From contig DDYW01000102.1 in NCBI GenBank assembly GCA_002348185.1, positions 5,965 through 48,946 on the forward strand: 42,982 bases of DNA, given 5' to 3'. Under the pieces are notes generated by a model. That model was not told the DNA's origin. It ran no database searches and was given only the letters and a program-made list of their open reading frames with translations. Every line of letters begins with the position of its first letter. Within the stretch, counting starts at the first letter, position 1. Both the position numbers and the translations under genes were made by a program. Shown here piece after piece: positions 32,582 to 41,520 of the stretch. This DNA is from Candidatus Hydrogenedentes bacterium UBA2224 (GTDB taxonomy: Bacteria; Hydrogenedentota; Hydrogenedentia; Hydrogenedentales; SLHB01).

Positions 32582-33751
32582 TTGAAAACACGATTAACGC
32601 GGGCGAAAGCTGGCGCAGGGGCGGTTTTTACCGCGCCGCACCTGGAGAGCGCAGGCGGGCCGGCCGCGCCGGGGGCGATCCTACTGGGCGACGTGAATCA
32701 CGACAACGATATAAACGCGCAGGACGTTCAACTGGTCATTAATGCGGCGCTGGGCCTTGAGATCGGCGTGAAGGTGCCTGATCTGACGGGCATGACGGAG
32801 GGAGAAGCGTCCGGCGCGCTCGCGTTTGCCTACCTCACCGTGGGCGATGTGACATCGGAGACCAGCGCCACGGTTCCCGCGGGCCACATCCTCAGGCAGG
32901 ACCCGGCTGCGGGCGCGAGTGTCGCGCCCGAAACCGCGGTGGCCATCGTGTTGAGCGCCGGGCCGCCGCCTTCCACGGGATGGACCTATATTCCGTCGCA
33001 GACCTCGGTCTGGGGGCTGAAGATCGAACAGACGAGCGACGGCGGCTTTTTTGTGGCTGGCTCGTCCTACGTGGGTCAGTACAATCTGGCCAGCGTGCTC
33101 AAGACCGACGCGGCCGGCAACCTGGAGTTTTGCCAGGTCATCAACGACAACGCCAGGGCCTACGACCAGGACATCATGGCCGGGCAGCAAACCGCGGACG
33201 GGGGCTTCGTTATCTCGGGTTATTCCGACAATGGCAGTCCGCATGGCTATCTCGCGCTGCTCATCAAACTGGACACCGACGGTTTACTCGAGTGGTCCAA
33301 GACCTATCAGTGCGTCGAATTGGGGTACGGCGCGACATCGTACGCTGTGACACAGACCGCCGACGGGGGGTATGTCCTGGGCGGGATGCTCGTTAATGAC
33401 ATCACCAAAGCGTTGAATCACGGTCCGTGGCTCGCGAAGACCGATGAGGATGGCGAATTGGTCTGGATGCGGGCCTACGGCGGTTCCGCGACCGTTTATG
33501 ATTTGAGAGACATTGAGGAAACGCCGCAGGGCGATCTCGTGGTTTCCGGCAACAAGTCCGGGAAACTGATCCTGTCGAAATTCACCGCCAACGGCGATCT
33601 GCTGTGGAATTTTTCGATGACGGAGTTGCCGTCGGCCACGGGTCACGACCTCGAACTGACCCCGGACGGGGGCTGCATCTTGGTCGGTTCGGGGGTGACG
33701 GGCGGGCCCACGGTGGTCGTCAAGATCAACAACGTCTATCTTCCAGAGTAG
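32582..33751 (+). CDS. Half-dockerin / PASTA / beta-propeller protein, N-terminus doubtful
   Basis: A 389-aa frame from a TTG at 32582. After about 30 unassigned residues comes a single dockerin loop (DVNHDNDINAQDVQLVINAA, about residues 37-57). A PASTA-like domain follows (about 58-125: VPDLTGMTEGEASGALAFAY and HILRQDPAAGASV). Six or so WD/propeller-like repeats complete it (QTSDGGFFVAGSS, QTADGGFVISGYS, QTADGGYVLGGM, LTPDGGCILVGSG). No signal peptide or ATG start exists in frame, and an in-frame TGA lies at 32549-32551. The protein may be 5'-truncated, frameshifted, or start at a weak TTG. PASTA domains usually bind peptidoglycan, but here they would be an adhesive module (inference). Confidence 0.6.
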   Translation: MKTRLTRAKAGAGAVFTAPHLESAGGPAAPGAILLGDVNHDNDINAQDVQLVINAALGLEIGVKVPDLTGMTEGEASGALAFAYLTVGDVTSETSATVPAGHILRQDPAAGASVAPETAVAIVLSAGPPPSTGWTYIPSQTSVWGLKIEQTSDGGFFVAGSSYVGQYNLASVLKTDAAGNLEFCQVINDNARAYDQDIMAGQQTADGGFVISGYSDNGSPHGYLALLIKLDTDGLLEWSKTYQCVELGYGATSYAVTQTADGGYVLGGMLVNDITKALNHGPWLAKTDEDGELVWMRAYGGSATVYDLRDIEETPQGDLVVSGNKSGKLILSKFTANGDLLWNFSMTELPSATGHDLELTPDGGCILVGSGVTGGPTVVVKINNVYLPE

Positions 33752-33784
33752 ACGCTCAGGTTGCGCGCCGCGCCGGGACATACA

Positions 33785-34744
33785 TCAGAAGCCCAGGAGG
33801 CTTTCGAGCGAGGGTAAGGGACGGAACTGGCTTGCCGCAAAGAGGACGTAGAAGCCGAGCATGCCCAGCGCCTCGATGCGGTTGACCTTGCGTCCCGTCG
33901 TGACAAAGAGCTGAATCACGACCGAGGCGAGTATCAGAAACGGCATGGCGAAGGAGATCAGCGCGGGTTCGACTGTCATGGGCCGGATGATGCAGCAGAT
34001 CCCCAACACGACGAGCTGTGTGAAGATGTTGGAGGCGTAGACCTCCCCGATCGTCACGTCCGACTTGTTCTTGAACGTGGCGGACAGGCTGATCGTGAGT
34101 TCCGGCAGGCTGGTCCCGAACGCAAACAGCAATACGCCCATGGCCAGCGGGGGGATGCCGAGGGCTGCGCCCAGCGAGGTGCCCGAGTCCAAAGCGATCT
34201 TCGAGCCGGCGATGACGATGAAGATGCCCAGGGCCGCGAACACGGCCGCCCTGGTTTTGGGCGCCGGGGCGCGTGCGGCGTGTTCGCGGGTGTCTTCAAC
34301 GCGGGCGGTCTTGAGCACGCTCAGCACGTACGGAATGTAGACCAGCATCAGGAGCAGGCCTTCGGAGCGGGACAGGCGCCCGTCCAGAGAAAGCACGAGC
34401 ACAAAGGCGCTGGAGAGGATCATCCAGCTGGACTCCCGCTGCTGTACTTCCTCGTGGATGTCGATGGGGCGCAAGAGGGCGCACACGGCCGTCACGAACG
34501 TGAGCGTGACGAAGTTCGAGCCGATGACGTTGCCGATCGAGATGGAGTCATCGCCGCGCAGCATGGCGAATCCGGAGATGGTGAGTTCCGGCAGACTCGA
34601 GAGCACGCTGACGCCAAGGACGGTAATGACCAGTTCCTTGACGCCCAGGGCGCGCGCCAGCAGGCCAATGTTCCGGGTGATGAACTCCGACCCGCCCCAG
34701 AGGAGCAGCAGGCCGGTCAGAAACAACAGCACGGTTACGCCCAT
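33785..34744 (-). CDS. CaCA-family Na+/Ca2+ (or K+-dependent) exchanger-like protein
   Basis: A 319-aa membrane protein with about ten hydrophobic helices and the two internally duplicated alpha-repeats of the CaCA family: LSSLPELTISGFAML followed by SISIGNVIGSNFVT, and FGTSLPELTISLSATF followed by VTIGEVYASNIF. The conserved Glu residues in SLPEL coordinate the cation. The start at 34744 follows GGAAGGAGG; seven in-frame residues upstream were dropped. It stands alone, convergent with the preceding dockerin-type gene. Ion specificity is unknown. Confidence 0.9.
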   Translation of the reverse strand: MGVTVLLFLTGLLLLWGGSEFITRNIGLLARALGVKELVITVLGVSVLSSLPELTISGFAMLRGDDSISIGNVIGSNFVTLTFVTAVCALLRPIDIHEEVQQRESSWMILSSAFVLVLSLDGRLSRSEGLLLMLVYIPYVLSVLKTARVEDTREHAARAPAPKTRAAVFAALGIFIVIAGSKIALDSGTSLGAALGIPPLAMGVLLFAFGTSLPELTISLSATFKNKSDVTIGEVYASNIFTQLVVLGICCIIRPMTVEPALISFAMPFLILASVVIQLFVTTGRKVNRIEALGMLGFYVLFAASQFRPLPSLESLLGF

Positions 34745-34930
34745 CGAGACCTCCTTCCGCCGCAATCCGCGAATACTCTACTCGATGCGGCACGGCCTTT
34801 TCGAGGATGGAGGGCCAGGCGAATCGACGGCAGACGCCGCTGACACGCCGATTCGGGAAAAAGGGAATCTTCTTTCGGAGTGATGGTTTGGAGTAGGATC
34901 TCCGGGAAACATACACGGGAGGGTTTCGAC

Positions 34931-37435
34931 GTGCTGCGACGAATGCCTGTCCTTCTGCTGGTGACGGTTTCCGCCATCCAATCTTCATCTGCCGGGGAAG
35001 TCAGGATGGAGACGATGGACGGCTGGTCCATCGTAGTGGCCGGCGACGCCACGGCGAGCGAGCGCTACGCCGCGGAGGAGTTCCAGTCGCTGTTCCGCCA
35101 GCTGACCGGGGTGGCGCTGCCGATCGTCGGCGAGGTTCCTGCCCGTTCGAAAAACATCTTCATCGGGCCCGGGGCCGCGGCGGCGGCCGGCCCATCGGGC
35201 TTTGATGCGGACGGCATGGGCGAGGAATCGCTGCGCATCCGCGTTCTCGGCGAAAACATAGTGATAGCGGGCGGCCGGCCGCGCGGAACGTTGTATGGAG
35301 TCTATGAATTCTTCGAACGGTATTGCGGCGTGCGTTTTCTGACGGCAGACCAGACCCATTTCCCTGCCGTGAGCCAGGCGCCGCCGCTCGGGGAGACGGA
35401 TTTTTCGTATACGCCCCCGTTTTCATTTCGCTGGAGTTATTATAAGGAGAATTCCGACCGGCCGGAGTTCGCGGCACGCATGCGCATCAACACCGTCACG
35501 CAGGACGAGAAACTTGGCGGGACAACCCGGCAGACGCTCATCGGGCACAGCTACGCACGCTGGATCACGACCGAGAAATACGGCGCGGCCCATCCGGAGT
35601 ACTTTGCCTTTATCGACGGCGAGCGGAAGTGCACCCTGCCCACCCCTTCCACCGAACCGTGCGTCACCAATCCGGAAGTCATCGATATCATCACACAGGG
35701 TGTGTTGGCCGATCTCGAGGCCAATCCGGACCTGGAGAACATCGCGGTCAGCCAGAATGACAATGATGCCTATTGCCGCTGTCCCGAGTGTGAGGCGATC
35801 AATCAGCGCGAAGGCACACCGATGGGGGCGAACCTGGCCCTGGTCAATGCCGTGGCGGAACGGATTGAAAACCGGCATCCCGACGTCAAGATCGGAACGT
35901 TGGCCTACTGGTATACGCGCAAAGCGCCCAAGACCATCGTGCCGCGCAAGAACGTGCAAATCCAGTTGTGCAGCATTGAGTGCTGCGAACTCCACCCGAT
36001 CGACGACCCCGGCTGCCCTAAAAACCGGGAATTCTGCGAGGACATGCGCGCCTGGAAAACCATCTGCGACAACGTCTGGGTGTGGAATTACAACACGAAT
36101 TTCTCGTACTACGATTTGCCGTTCCCCAATCTCAGCGTGATCGGGCCCAACCTGCGGTTTTTCAGGGACAATCACGCGCGGGGCGTGTTCATGCAGGCCA
36201 ACGGCAATGGCAACACGGGAGAGTTCTGCGATTTGCGCAACTACGTGCTTTCCCGTTCGCTTTGGGATCCCTCCCTCGACAGCAACGCGCTGGTGGAGGA
36301 GTTTTGCCGCCTTCATTATCAGGAGGCCGCGCCGGTCCTGCTCGAATACATCCAGTTCATCCGGGACAACGCGGAACAGCGGCAGTGCCACCCGAACTGC
36401 GGGGCGGCCCCCGTGGAACTTGGCCTGACGCCTGAGGTGGCGTTCAAGGCCATGGCCCTCTTCGACCAGGCGCTCGCCGCCGCCGGAAGCGATGCCGTTC
36501 GGGCGCGCGTCGAGAAAGCCTCCATACCCGCGTACCGAACGCTGATCCTTGTCAACGGGTTTCCGTGGCGCGTCGAGAACGGAATGTGCAAGCGCGACTG
36601 GCCGGAACCGTACCGCGGGCTTGTGCCGAAGTACATCGCTTTGTGCAGGCAATACAGCATGACGATGGTGTCGGAGCAGCTTTCCGCGCAGGAATATTTC
36701 GATCGCCTTATGAAAATGGAGTCGATGCCCGCGCTCCGTATCGAAAACGGGACATGGCGGCTGACGGTGCTGCCGGAACAGAACGGAAAGCTGGTGGAGA
36801 TGTTCCACAAGCCCACCGGCCGTTACCTCCTTCCCGCAATCATCCGCGATAACATACTTCAGGGGGCGCTTGACGAGGTCGGGCAGATGGGCCTGGCCAC
36901 CAACGCATTCACGGTCTTTGAAGGGAAAGCGGACGGTGACAGCATCCGGCTCCACCGTTCGCTTGACGACGGCTCCACCGTGGAACGTGTCATCAGGTTG
37001 CAGGACGAAGTCATCGCGTTCGAATCGCATATATTTCATCGCGGCCCGGCGCCGAAACTTCTGCAGTTCCGCGTGCGGCCGGAATTTGACGCCTTTACGG
37101 GCTCGACGGAGTCGGACGTCGTGAGTGTCTACATCAAGGCGGAGGAGTGGGAGAAAATCAACCGCGACTGGACGGGCAACAGCGGGCCGGATAAGGACAG
37201 GATGCTCGGGGCGCGGGGTGGCGGATTCGCATACTTCAATCACGAGGTCAAGGCGGGCGTCCGGATCGATTACCCGTCTGACTGCGTCAAATCTCCGCAA
37301 TTGTGGTGGCGTCCCCAATACCAGCAGGTGAACCTCGAACTGTTTTCTCAGGAACAGGAAGTCGCGCCCGGGCAGGCATTGTCCATGGCGTACCGGTTCC
37401 GGTTTCTTGCCGAACCGCCAACAGGAAAGGAGTGA
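34931..37435 (+). CDS. Secreted DUF4838-domain protein
   Basis: An 834-aa protein starting at GTG 34931 (after GGGAGGG) with a signal peptide. The N-terminal third resembles the alpha-glucuronidase-type N-terminal domain (RYAAEEFQSLFRQLTGVALP and RGTLYGVYEFFERYCGVRFL). The middle is DUF4838, with Cys-rich CRCPECEAINQREG, CSIECCELHPID and VWNYNTNFSYYDLPFPN. The C-terminal part is beta-rich. DUF4838 is related to TIM-barrel glycosidases, but its substrate is not established. The following DUF1080 gene starts 5 nt after the stop and is in the same operon, suggesting joint action on an extracellular oligosaccharide (inference). Confidence 0.85.
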   Translation: MLRRMPVLLLVTVSAIQSSSAGEVRMETMDGWSIVVAGDATASERYAAEEFQSLFRQLTGVALPIVGEVPARSKNIFIGPGAAAAAGPSGFDADGMGEESLRIRVLGENIVIAGGRPRGTLYGVYEFFERYCGVRFLTADQTHFPAVSQAPPLGETDFSYTPPFSFRWSYYKENSDRPEFAARMRINTVTQDEKLGGTTRQTLIGHSYARWITTEKYGAAHPEYFAFIDGERKCTLPTPSTEPCVTNPEVIDIITQGVLADLEANPDLENIAVSQNDNDAYCRCPECEAINQREGTPMGANLALVNAVAERIENRHPDVKIGTLAYWYTRKAPKTIVPRKNVQIQLCSIECCELHPIDDPGCPKNREFCEDMRAWKTICDNVWVWNYNTNFSYYDLPFPNLSVIGPNLRFFRDNHARGVFMQANGNGNTGEFCDLRNYVLSRSLWDPSLDSNALVEEFCRLHYQEAAPVLLEYIQFIRDNAEQRQCHPNCGAAPVELGLTPEVAFKAMALFDQALAAAGSDAVRARVEKASIPAYRTLILVNGFPWRVENGMCKRDWPEPYRGLVPKYIALCRQYSMTMVSEQLSAQEYFDRLMKMESMPALRIENGTWRLTVLPEQNGKLVEMFHKPTGRYLLPAIIRDNILQGALDEVGQMGLATNAFTVFEGKADGDSIRLHRSLDDGSTVERVIRLQDEVIAFESHIFHRGPAPKLLQFRVRPEFDAFTGSTESDVVSVYIKAEEWEKINRDWTGNSGPDKDRMLGARGGGFAYFNHEVKAGVRIDYPSDCVKSPQLWWRPQYQQVNLELFSQEQEVAPGQALSMAYRFRFLAEPPTGKE

Positions 37436-37440
37436 CGGCA

Positions 37441-38235
37441 ATGCATCCTGAAAACGCAGGCAGTTCCAACCGCCGCAACATTCAGTCGGGCATCGAGGCG
37501 AAGTCGCCCCAGGGCCGAACATGCGCCACGACCACGTGTCATGATACCGCGCGTTGCCGCTTTGCCGGGTGTCTCGCGGGCTTGCTGCTGCTGGCCGTCG
37601 TAGTGGCGGCGGGAAGCGCCGGCGCCGCGGAGCCGACGCCGAGTGCCCTGGAATCGGAACCATCCGGCTGGATCAGCATCATGCCGCCTGCCGACCTGAC
37701 AGGATGGTCGCGGGTGCCGGTGCCGCCCGGCGAACCGCTCGGCAAGCAGCAGTGGCACCTGGATGAATCGGGGAAGATACTCGTCTGCGAGGGCGACGGC
37801 GGGCACGACATGCTTCTGTGCAACCGGGAGTTTGGCGATGCCGTGTTTCACGCTGAATTCCGCTACACCAAAGTCGAGGGCAAGAGTGGATACAACAGCG
37901 GGGTGTATGCGCGAAATTCCAGGGATGGAGCCATCTGGCACCAGGCCCAGATAGGCGACGCCGCCGGCGGGTACCTGTTTGGTGAAACGCCGGGGCCGGA
38001 TGGTCAAAAGAAATTCTTTACCACTACCGAGGAGGTGAAGGAAGGCCGCGTGAAGGCCGCGGGCGAATGGAACACCCTCGAGATCACCGCGCGCGGAAAA
38101 ACGTTGACGCTGTGGGTCAACGGCGCCGTGACCTGCCAGATCACCGACTGCGGCAATCCGAAGGGCCTCGTGGGAGTCGAAGGCGAGGGCTTCCGGATTG
38201 AATTCCGCAATCTCAAAGTCAAGAAATTGCAGTAG
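37441..38235 (+). CDS. DUF1080 / 3-keto-disaccharide hydrolase-type protein
   Basis: A 264-aa protein with a basic N-terminal extension (~42 residues), a signal or anchor helix (about 44-65) and a concanavalin-like DUF1080 domain (about 75-264: VEGKSGYNSGVYARNSRD, GEWNTLEITARGKTLTLWVN and the terminal EFRNLKVKKL). Family members hydrolyse 3-keto-O-glycosides after periplasmic oxidation of the sugar. The start codon follows AAGGAG within the end of the DUF4838 gene. The long cytoplasmic leader before the helix is unusual. Confidence 0.85.
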   Translation: MHPENAGSSNRRNIQSGIEAKSPQGRTCATTTCHDTARCRFAGCLAGLLLLAVVVAAGSAGAAEPTPSALESEPSGWISIMPPADLTGWSRVPVPPGEPLGKQQWHLDESGKILVCEGDGGHDMLLCNREFGDAVFHAEFRYTKVEGKSGYNSGVYARNSRDGAIWHQAQIGDAAGGYLFGETPGPDGQKKFFTTTEEVKEGRVKAAGEWNTLEITARGKTLTLWVNGAVTCQITDCGNPKGLVGVEGEGFRIEFRNLKVKKLQ

Positions 38236-38327
38236 CCCGAATCACCGGGTAACGCGAGAAAGCCTCCGCAAGGCCGGTGCCCGTGGAAACGGTACTGCAG
38301 GGGGCTCCGCGGTTGTACGCATCTCTC

Positions 38328-38524
38328 GAGCGCCAACGGCGCGAGAACATACCAGCCTGGGGTGAAGCCCCAGGAAAGCGGCATAGGCCAACGCCTACAA
38401 GGGCTGAAGGCCCGCGACATTGACGGGGAGTGTGATGTGCCGGTCCTTCAGACCGGGGGATATGCAGACTGTATGTACCCAGCCCTTCAGGCTGGGCTGG
38501 TATGTTACCGCGCCGTTGGCGCTC
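38328..38524. repeat. Inverted-repeat (MITE/REP-like) element with internal hairpins
   Basis: A 197-bp element with 30-bp terminal inverted repeats, arms 38328-38357 and 38495-38524, 28/30 identical (GAGCGCCAACGGCGCG, a 3-nt variable part, ACATACCAGCC). Internal hairpins lie at 38356-38374, 38401-38413, 38440-38456 and 38478-38496; most have TGAAG or CTTCA loops. No ORF is inside. It fills most of the 439-bp gap between the DUF1080 gene and the convergent propeller gene. Flanks 38236-38327 and 38525-38674 show nothing else clear. Confidence 0.85.
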
Positions 38525-38674
38525 GGGAAGACGAAGTGTTCTCTTGTCTCACCACATGGATGAGCCGGCAAATGCTCGAGCGCCCGAGAGGACAAGCGTC
38601 TCCGTCATCTCGCCTGAAGTGAGCCGGCGATTGAGGAGTAGCAGGTCCGGCTGCCGCACGGGCCCGTTCATGGC

Positions 38675-40117
38675 TCATTTCGCGCGGACGAACCGGTTCC
38701 AGGGAGGCAGGCGGACCAGCAGGATCTCGTAGACCATCTGAGCGGTCTCGGCGGGTCCGAACGCGCGCGCTTTGGCAATCTCGTCGCGCCGGGCGGGATC
38801 AATCACTTCCACCCAGGCCACCGTGTAGATGTGCTCGTCCTTGCCGCCGATGGCGATGCTCTCTGAAAAGAACACGCGGCGCCCGTCGCGGGACAGGATG
38901 GGCCCGTGGTTGGTGAGTTCCTCGCGCTGGATGTCGTAGGTGAGCAGGTACAAACCGGACTGCGCGGGGGGGCGGTCGTCCAGGGCGACTTCGGGGCCGT
39001 GGGCGAGGTAGAAGAGGGTGTTGCCGGGTCCCAGCATGAAGCCCAGTTGACTGATCTCGGGATTGCGCGGCATGCCGCGATAAGCGTCGGGCCGCATCTC
39101 GTCCACGGACCGGAGGTAGTTTGCGGCAGGGTCAAACTCGAACAGGGTGGTGGTTTCCCAGGTGATTCCCCAGAAGCTCTTCGTGGCGGGGTTCCACTCG
39201 ATGACGCGCCAGTTGTACTGGAAATCGCCCCGCTGGGTCTCGACGGCGGATTGGGACACGGGCAAGCGGGCCAGATCCAGGCCGTGGATGTACGTCACCG
39301 CATTGTAGGCGGCGGGATCGAATTTCCATATCCTGCCGTACATGGTGGAGCCGTAGACCTCGCCGGAGGGCGCCACGCCGAGCGTACGGCAGATGCGGTC
39401 CCATTCCCAGGGATGTTCGCCCCATTCGCCACGGCCCTGGACGCCGCCCCAGCAGCGCATTTCCTGTTTCGTAATGTCGTATGTGAGCAGGATGCCCGAT
39501 GGCCACGTCAGGCCGTAGAGCACTTCGCGCTGCGTGTCCATCGCCATGGTGATGATGCCCTCGCCCGGGACGCCTCGCGCAACCTCGGTGAACTGGCCGG
39601 TCTGCAGGTCGTAGTTCGTGAAGCGGCCGCCGCTGTAGGGCGCCTTGCCTTTGGGATCGAATTCCGGAAGCTCGCCGTGGTAGTGCGACGTGTGCGTCGC
39701 GAACCAGAGTTTGCCCTGGTGCTCAACCAGGGGCGTATGCACCTTTCCCTGGGGGACGTGGGTCGCGGCAGGTTCCTGAAGCACTTCGTCCAGCTTGCCG
39801 ACGAGCGTGATGGCCTCGGTTTGGGGATCGAAGATGTAGTACCGGCATCCGTAATCGAAGTTGTGGGTATTGACGACGAAATGAATGGTGCCGTCGGAGG
39901 CCACGGTGAGCGCGTGGTAATTGCTGTCGCCGACCAGGAAATCGGGCTGGAACAGGTCCGCCACGACATGCCGGTCGAGATCCGGCATCCGGACCGACGA
40001 TTTCTGGACCACGGGATTCGCCGCGGCCAGGGCGATGCCCGACAAGAGCAGTCCCGCCAGGAAGACCACCCTCCGTACGGCGCGGCTCTCAGCTCGGGAA
40101 CGAACCGCTGGAATCAT
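38675..40117 (-). CDS. Secreted beta-propeller protein of unknown function
   Basis: A 480-aa protein with a signal peptide (about residues 12-34, VVFLAGLLLSGIALAAANP). Recurrent propeller-like strand units follow, such as ASDGTIHFVVNTHNFDYG, CRYYIFDPQTEAITLVGK, GRFTNYDLQTGQFTEVA and GLYLLTYDIQREELTNHG. No catalytic motif is seen. The start (ATG 40117) follows GGAGCAGGGAG. It is downstream of, and co-oriented with, two NHL-repeat genes; all three may be surface propeller proteins of one transcription unit. Confidence 0.75.
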   Translation of the reverse strand: MIPAVRSRAESRAVRRVVFLAGLLLSGIALAAANPVVQKSSVRMPDLDRHVVADLFQPDFLVGDSNYHALTVASDGTIHFVVNTHNFDYGCRYYIFDPQTEAITLVGKLDEVLQEPAATHVPQGKVHTPLVEHQGKLWFATHTSHYHGELPEFDPKGKAPYSGGRFTNYDLQTGQFTEVARGVPGEGIITMAMDTQREVLYGLTWPSGILLTYDITKQEMRCWGGVQGRGEWGEHPWEWDRICRTLGVAPSGEVYGSTMYGRIWKFDPAAYNAVTYIHGLDLARLPVSQSAVETQRGDFQYNWRVIEWNPATKSFWGITWETTTLFEFDPAANYLRSVDEMRPDAYRGMPRNPEISQLGFMLGPGNTLFYLAHGPEVALDDRPPAQSGLYLLTYDIQREELTNHGPILSRDGRRVFFSESIAIGGKDEHIYTVAWVEVIDPARRDEIAKARAFGPAETAQMVYEILLVRLPPWNRFVRAK

Positions 40118-40194
40118 CTCCCTGCTCCTTTCGTGTGCGGGCCGGCCTGTGCCCACCGCGGACACCTGACCTCGCCGGCGCGGCAACGAACCGG

Positions 40195-41469
40195 TCAGCG
40201 TTCTTCAAAGATGGCGACGCCGAGCGCATCCACGCGTTTGAACAGCACATAGAGCCGTCCGTTCGCGTCGACGGCCATTCGGTTCTCGCCGCGTTCGTCC
40301 TCCCAGAGGGAAAAACTCGTTACCAGGCTGCCGCTGTTGTTGAATTTCATAATGCGGGCGGGTCTGGGTTCGGGAGTGGCGGAATTCTGGACGAGTCCGG
40401 CCGTGTCGCGTACGGCGAGATACACGTTGCCCCATTGGTCGCCGCAGATGCCGGTGATGGCCACGAGGCCGTCGGGCGGGTCGGGATGACCGAAGGCCAG
40501 GACGAATTCGCCGTTTGCGGTGAATTTCTGGCACGGGCCGTAGTAATTGGGCACGAACACGTCCCCGTTTGCGTCTACGATGACTCCATACGGCTCGTTC
40601 AGGTCGCCGGGCCGCACGCCGTTTCGCCGCCAGGATTCAATGAATGTGCCGTCGTTTTCATAGAGGTTCACCTGCATGTTGTCCGAATCGGCGGCGTAGA
40701 TGCGCCCGGCCGGGGAAAAGGCGACGCCCTGCGGCTGCATGATCTGTCCGGGACCGATGCCTTTCTGCGCGAAGGCATGAAGAAACGCGCCGTCGTGGTC
40801 GAATACCTGAATGCGCGGCGGCCCCGTACGCATATCGCAGGCGACGATGTTTCCGTCGGGCGACACGTCAACATTGCGGAGCTCGCCGAAATGTCCGGGG
40901 GTGTTGCCGCCGGGTTCGCCAACGCTGCCCAGGGCCTCGCCCCCGGGGGTGAACCGGAGCACCTTCGAATGCCCCCCGTCGCTGATGAGCAGGTTGCCTG
41001 AGCGATCGACGGCGATGTCCAGCGGATCTTTGAGCCGCCCGGAGCCATCCGCGGGTTCCTGCCACTGGCCCGCGAGTTCGTAGGCCGGTGCGCCGGCGCC
41101 GATGAGGGCCGTTGCCCAGAGGCGGGGATTCTCCGCGCGGTCGACCGTGGCGCAGAGGTGAACTTCACAGGGGCGCGGCGCCTGCCTGGGCGCGCGATAC
41201 ATCCCCTCGCCGTCGATGGTGCCCAGCGTGTCGTTGCCGCCCGGAACCCCGTTCACGGCCCAGGAGACTTCATCGGCGACGTATGCTTCGTGGAGCCATT
41301 GCGGTTCAATCACCGCCCGGAATTGCTGAGTTTCCCCCGGAGCCAGCCGGACCAGCGAGGGGCGAATCGCGGCCCGTCCCGCGCCCTGCGCCAAAGCGAC
41401 CGGAGCCAGACAGACAAGCGTGCAGGCAAGCAGACCGACCCGTAACCACCGGTGTGTCCGCAGAAGCAT
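40195..41469 (-). CDS. Secreted NHL-repeat protein with N-terminal Ig-like domain
   Basis: A 424-aa protein with a signal peptide (about 1-27), an Ig-like (Big_2-type) domain (about 33-110: LVRLAPGETQQFRAV, SWAVNGVPGGNDTLG and MYRAP) and NHL-type propeller repeats (about 135-410: DPLDIAVDRSGNLLISDGGH, QPQGVAFSPAGRIYAADSDN and EPYGVIVDANGDVFVPNYYG). NHL propellers usually bind proteins, RNA or polysaccharides. It is a tandem paralogue of the gene at 41521, sharing YYGPCQKFT. The gap to that gene is 51 bp and to the next propeller gene 77 bp. Confidence 0.85.
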   Translation of the reverse strand: MLLRTHRWLRVGLLACTLVCLAPVALAQGAGRAAIRPSLVRLAPGETQQFRAVIEPQWLHEAYVADEVSWAVNGVPGGNDTLGTIDGEGMYRAPRQAPRPCEVHLCATVDRAENPRLWATALIGAGAPAYELAGQWQEPADGSGRLKDPLDIAVDRSGNLLISDGGHSKVLRFTPGGEALGSVGEPGGNTPGHFGELRNVDVSPDGNIVACDMRTGPPRIQVFDHDGAFLHAFAQKGIGPGQIMQPQGVAFSPAGRIYAADSDNMQVNLYENDGTFIESWRRNGVRPGDLNEPYGVIVDANGDVFVPNYYGPCQKFTANGEFVLAFGHPDPPDGLVAITGICGDQWGNVYLAVRDTAGLVQNSATPEPRPARIMKFNNSGSLVTSFSLWEDERGENRMAVDANGRLYVLFKRVDALGVAIFEER

Positions 41470-41520
41470 GCGAAATCGTTCCTTTCTTTCAGGCGCACCC
41501 GCTGGCGCGCTCCCCCGGGC

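Noticed and set aside
32548..32742. Separate 64-residue gene upstream of the dockerin-PASTA frame
   Set aside because: No similarity to any known domain or signal peptide. It overlaps the dockerin frame and is probably spurious or a frameshift remnant.
38328..38524. Insertion sequence or CRISPR array
   Set aside because: No transposase ORF and no regularly spaced direct repeats; the repeats are inverted and hairpin-forming.
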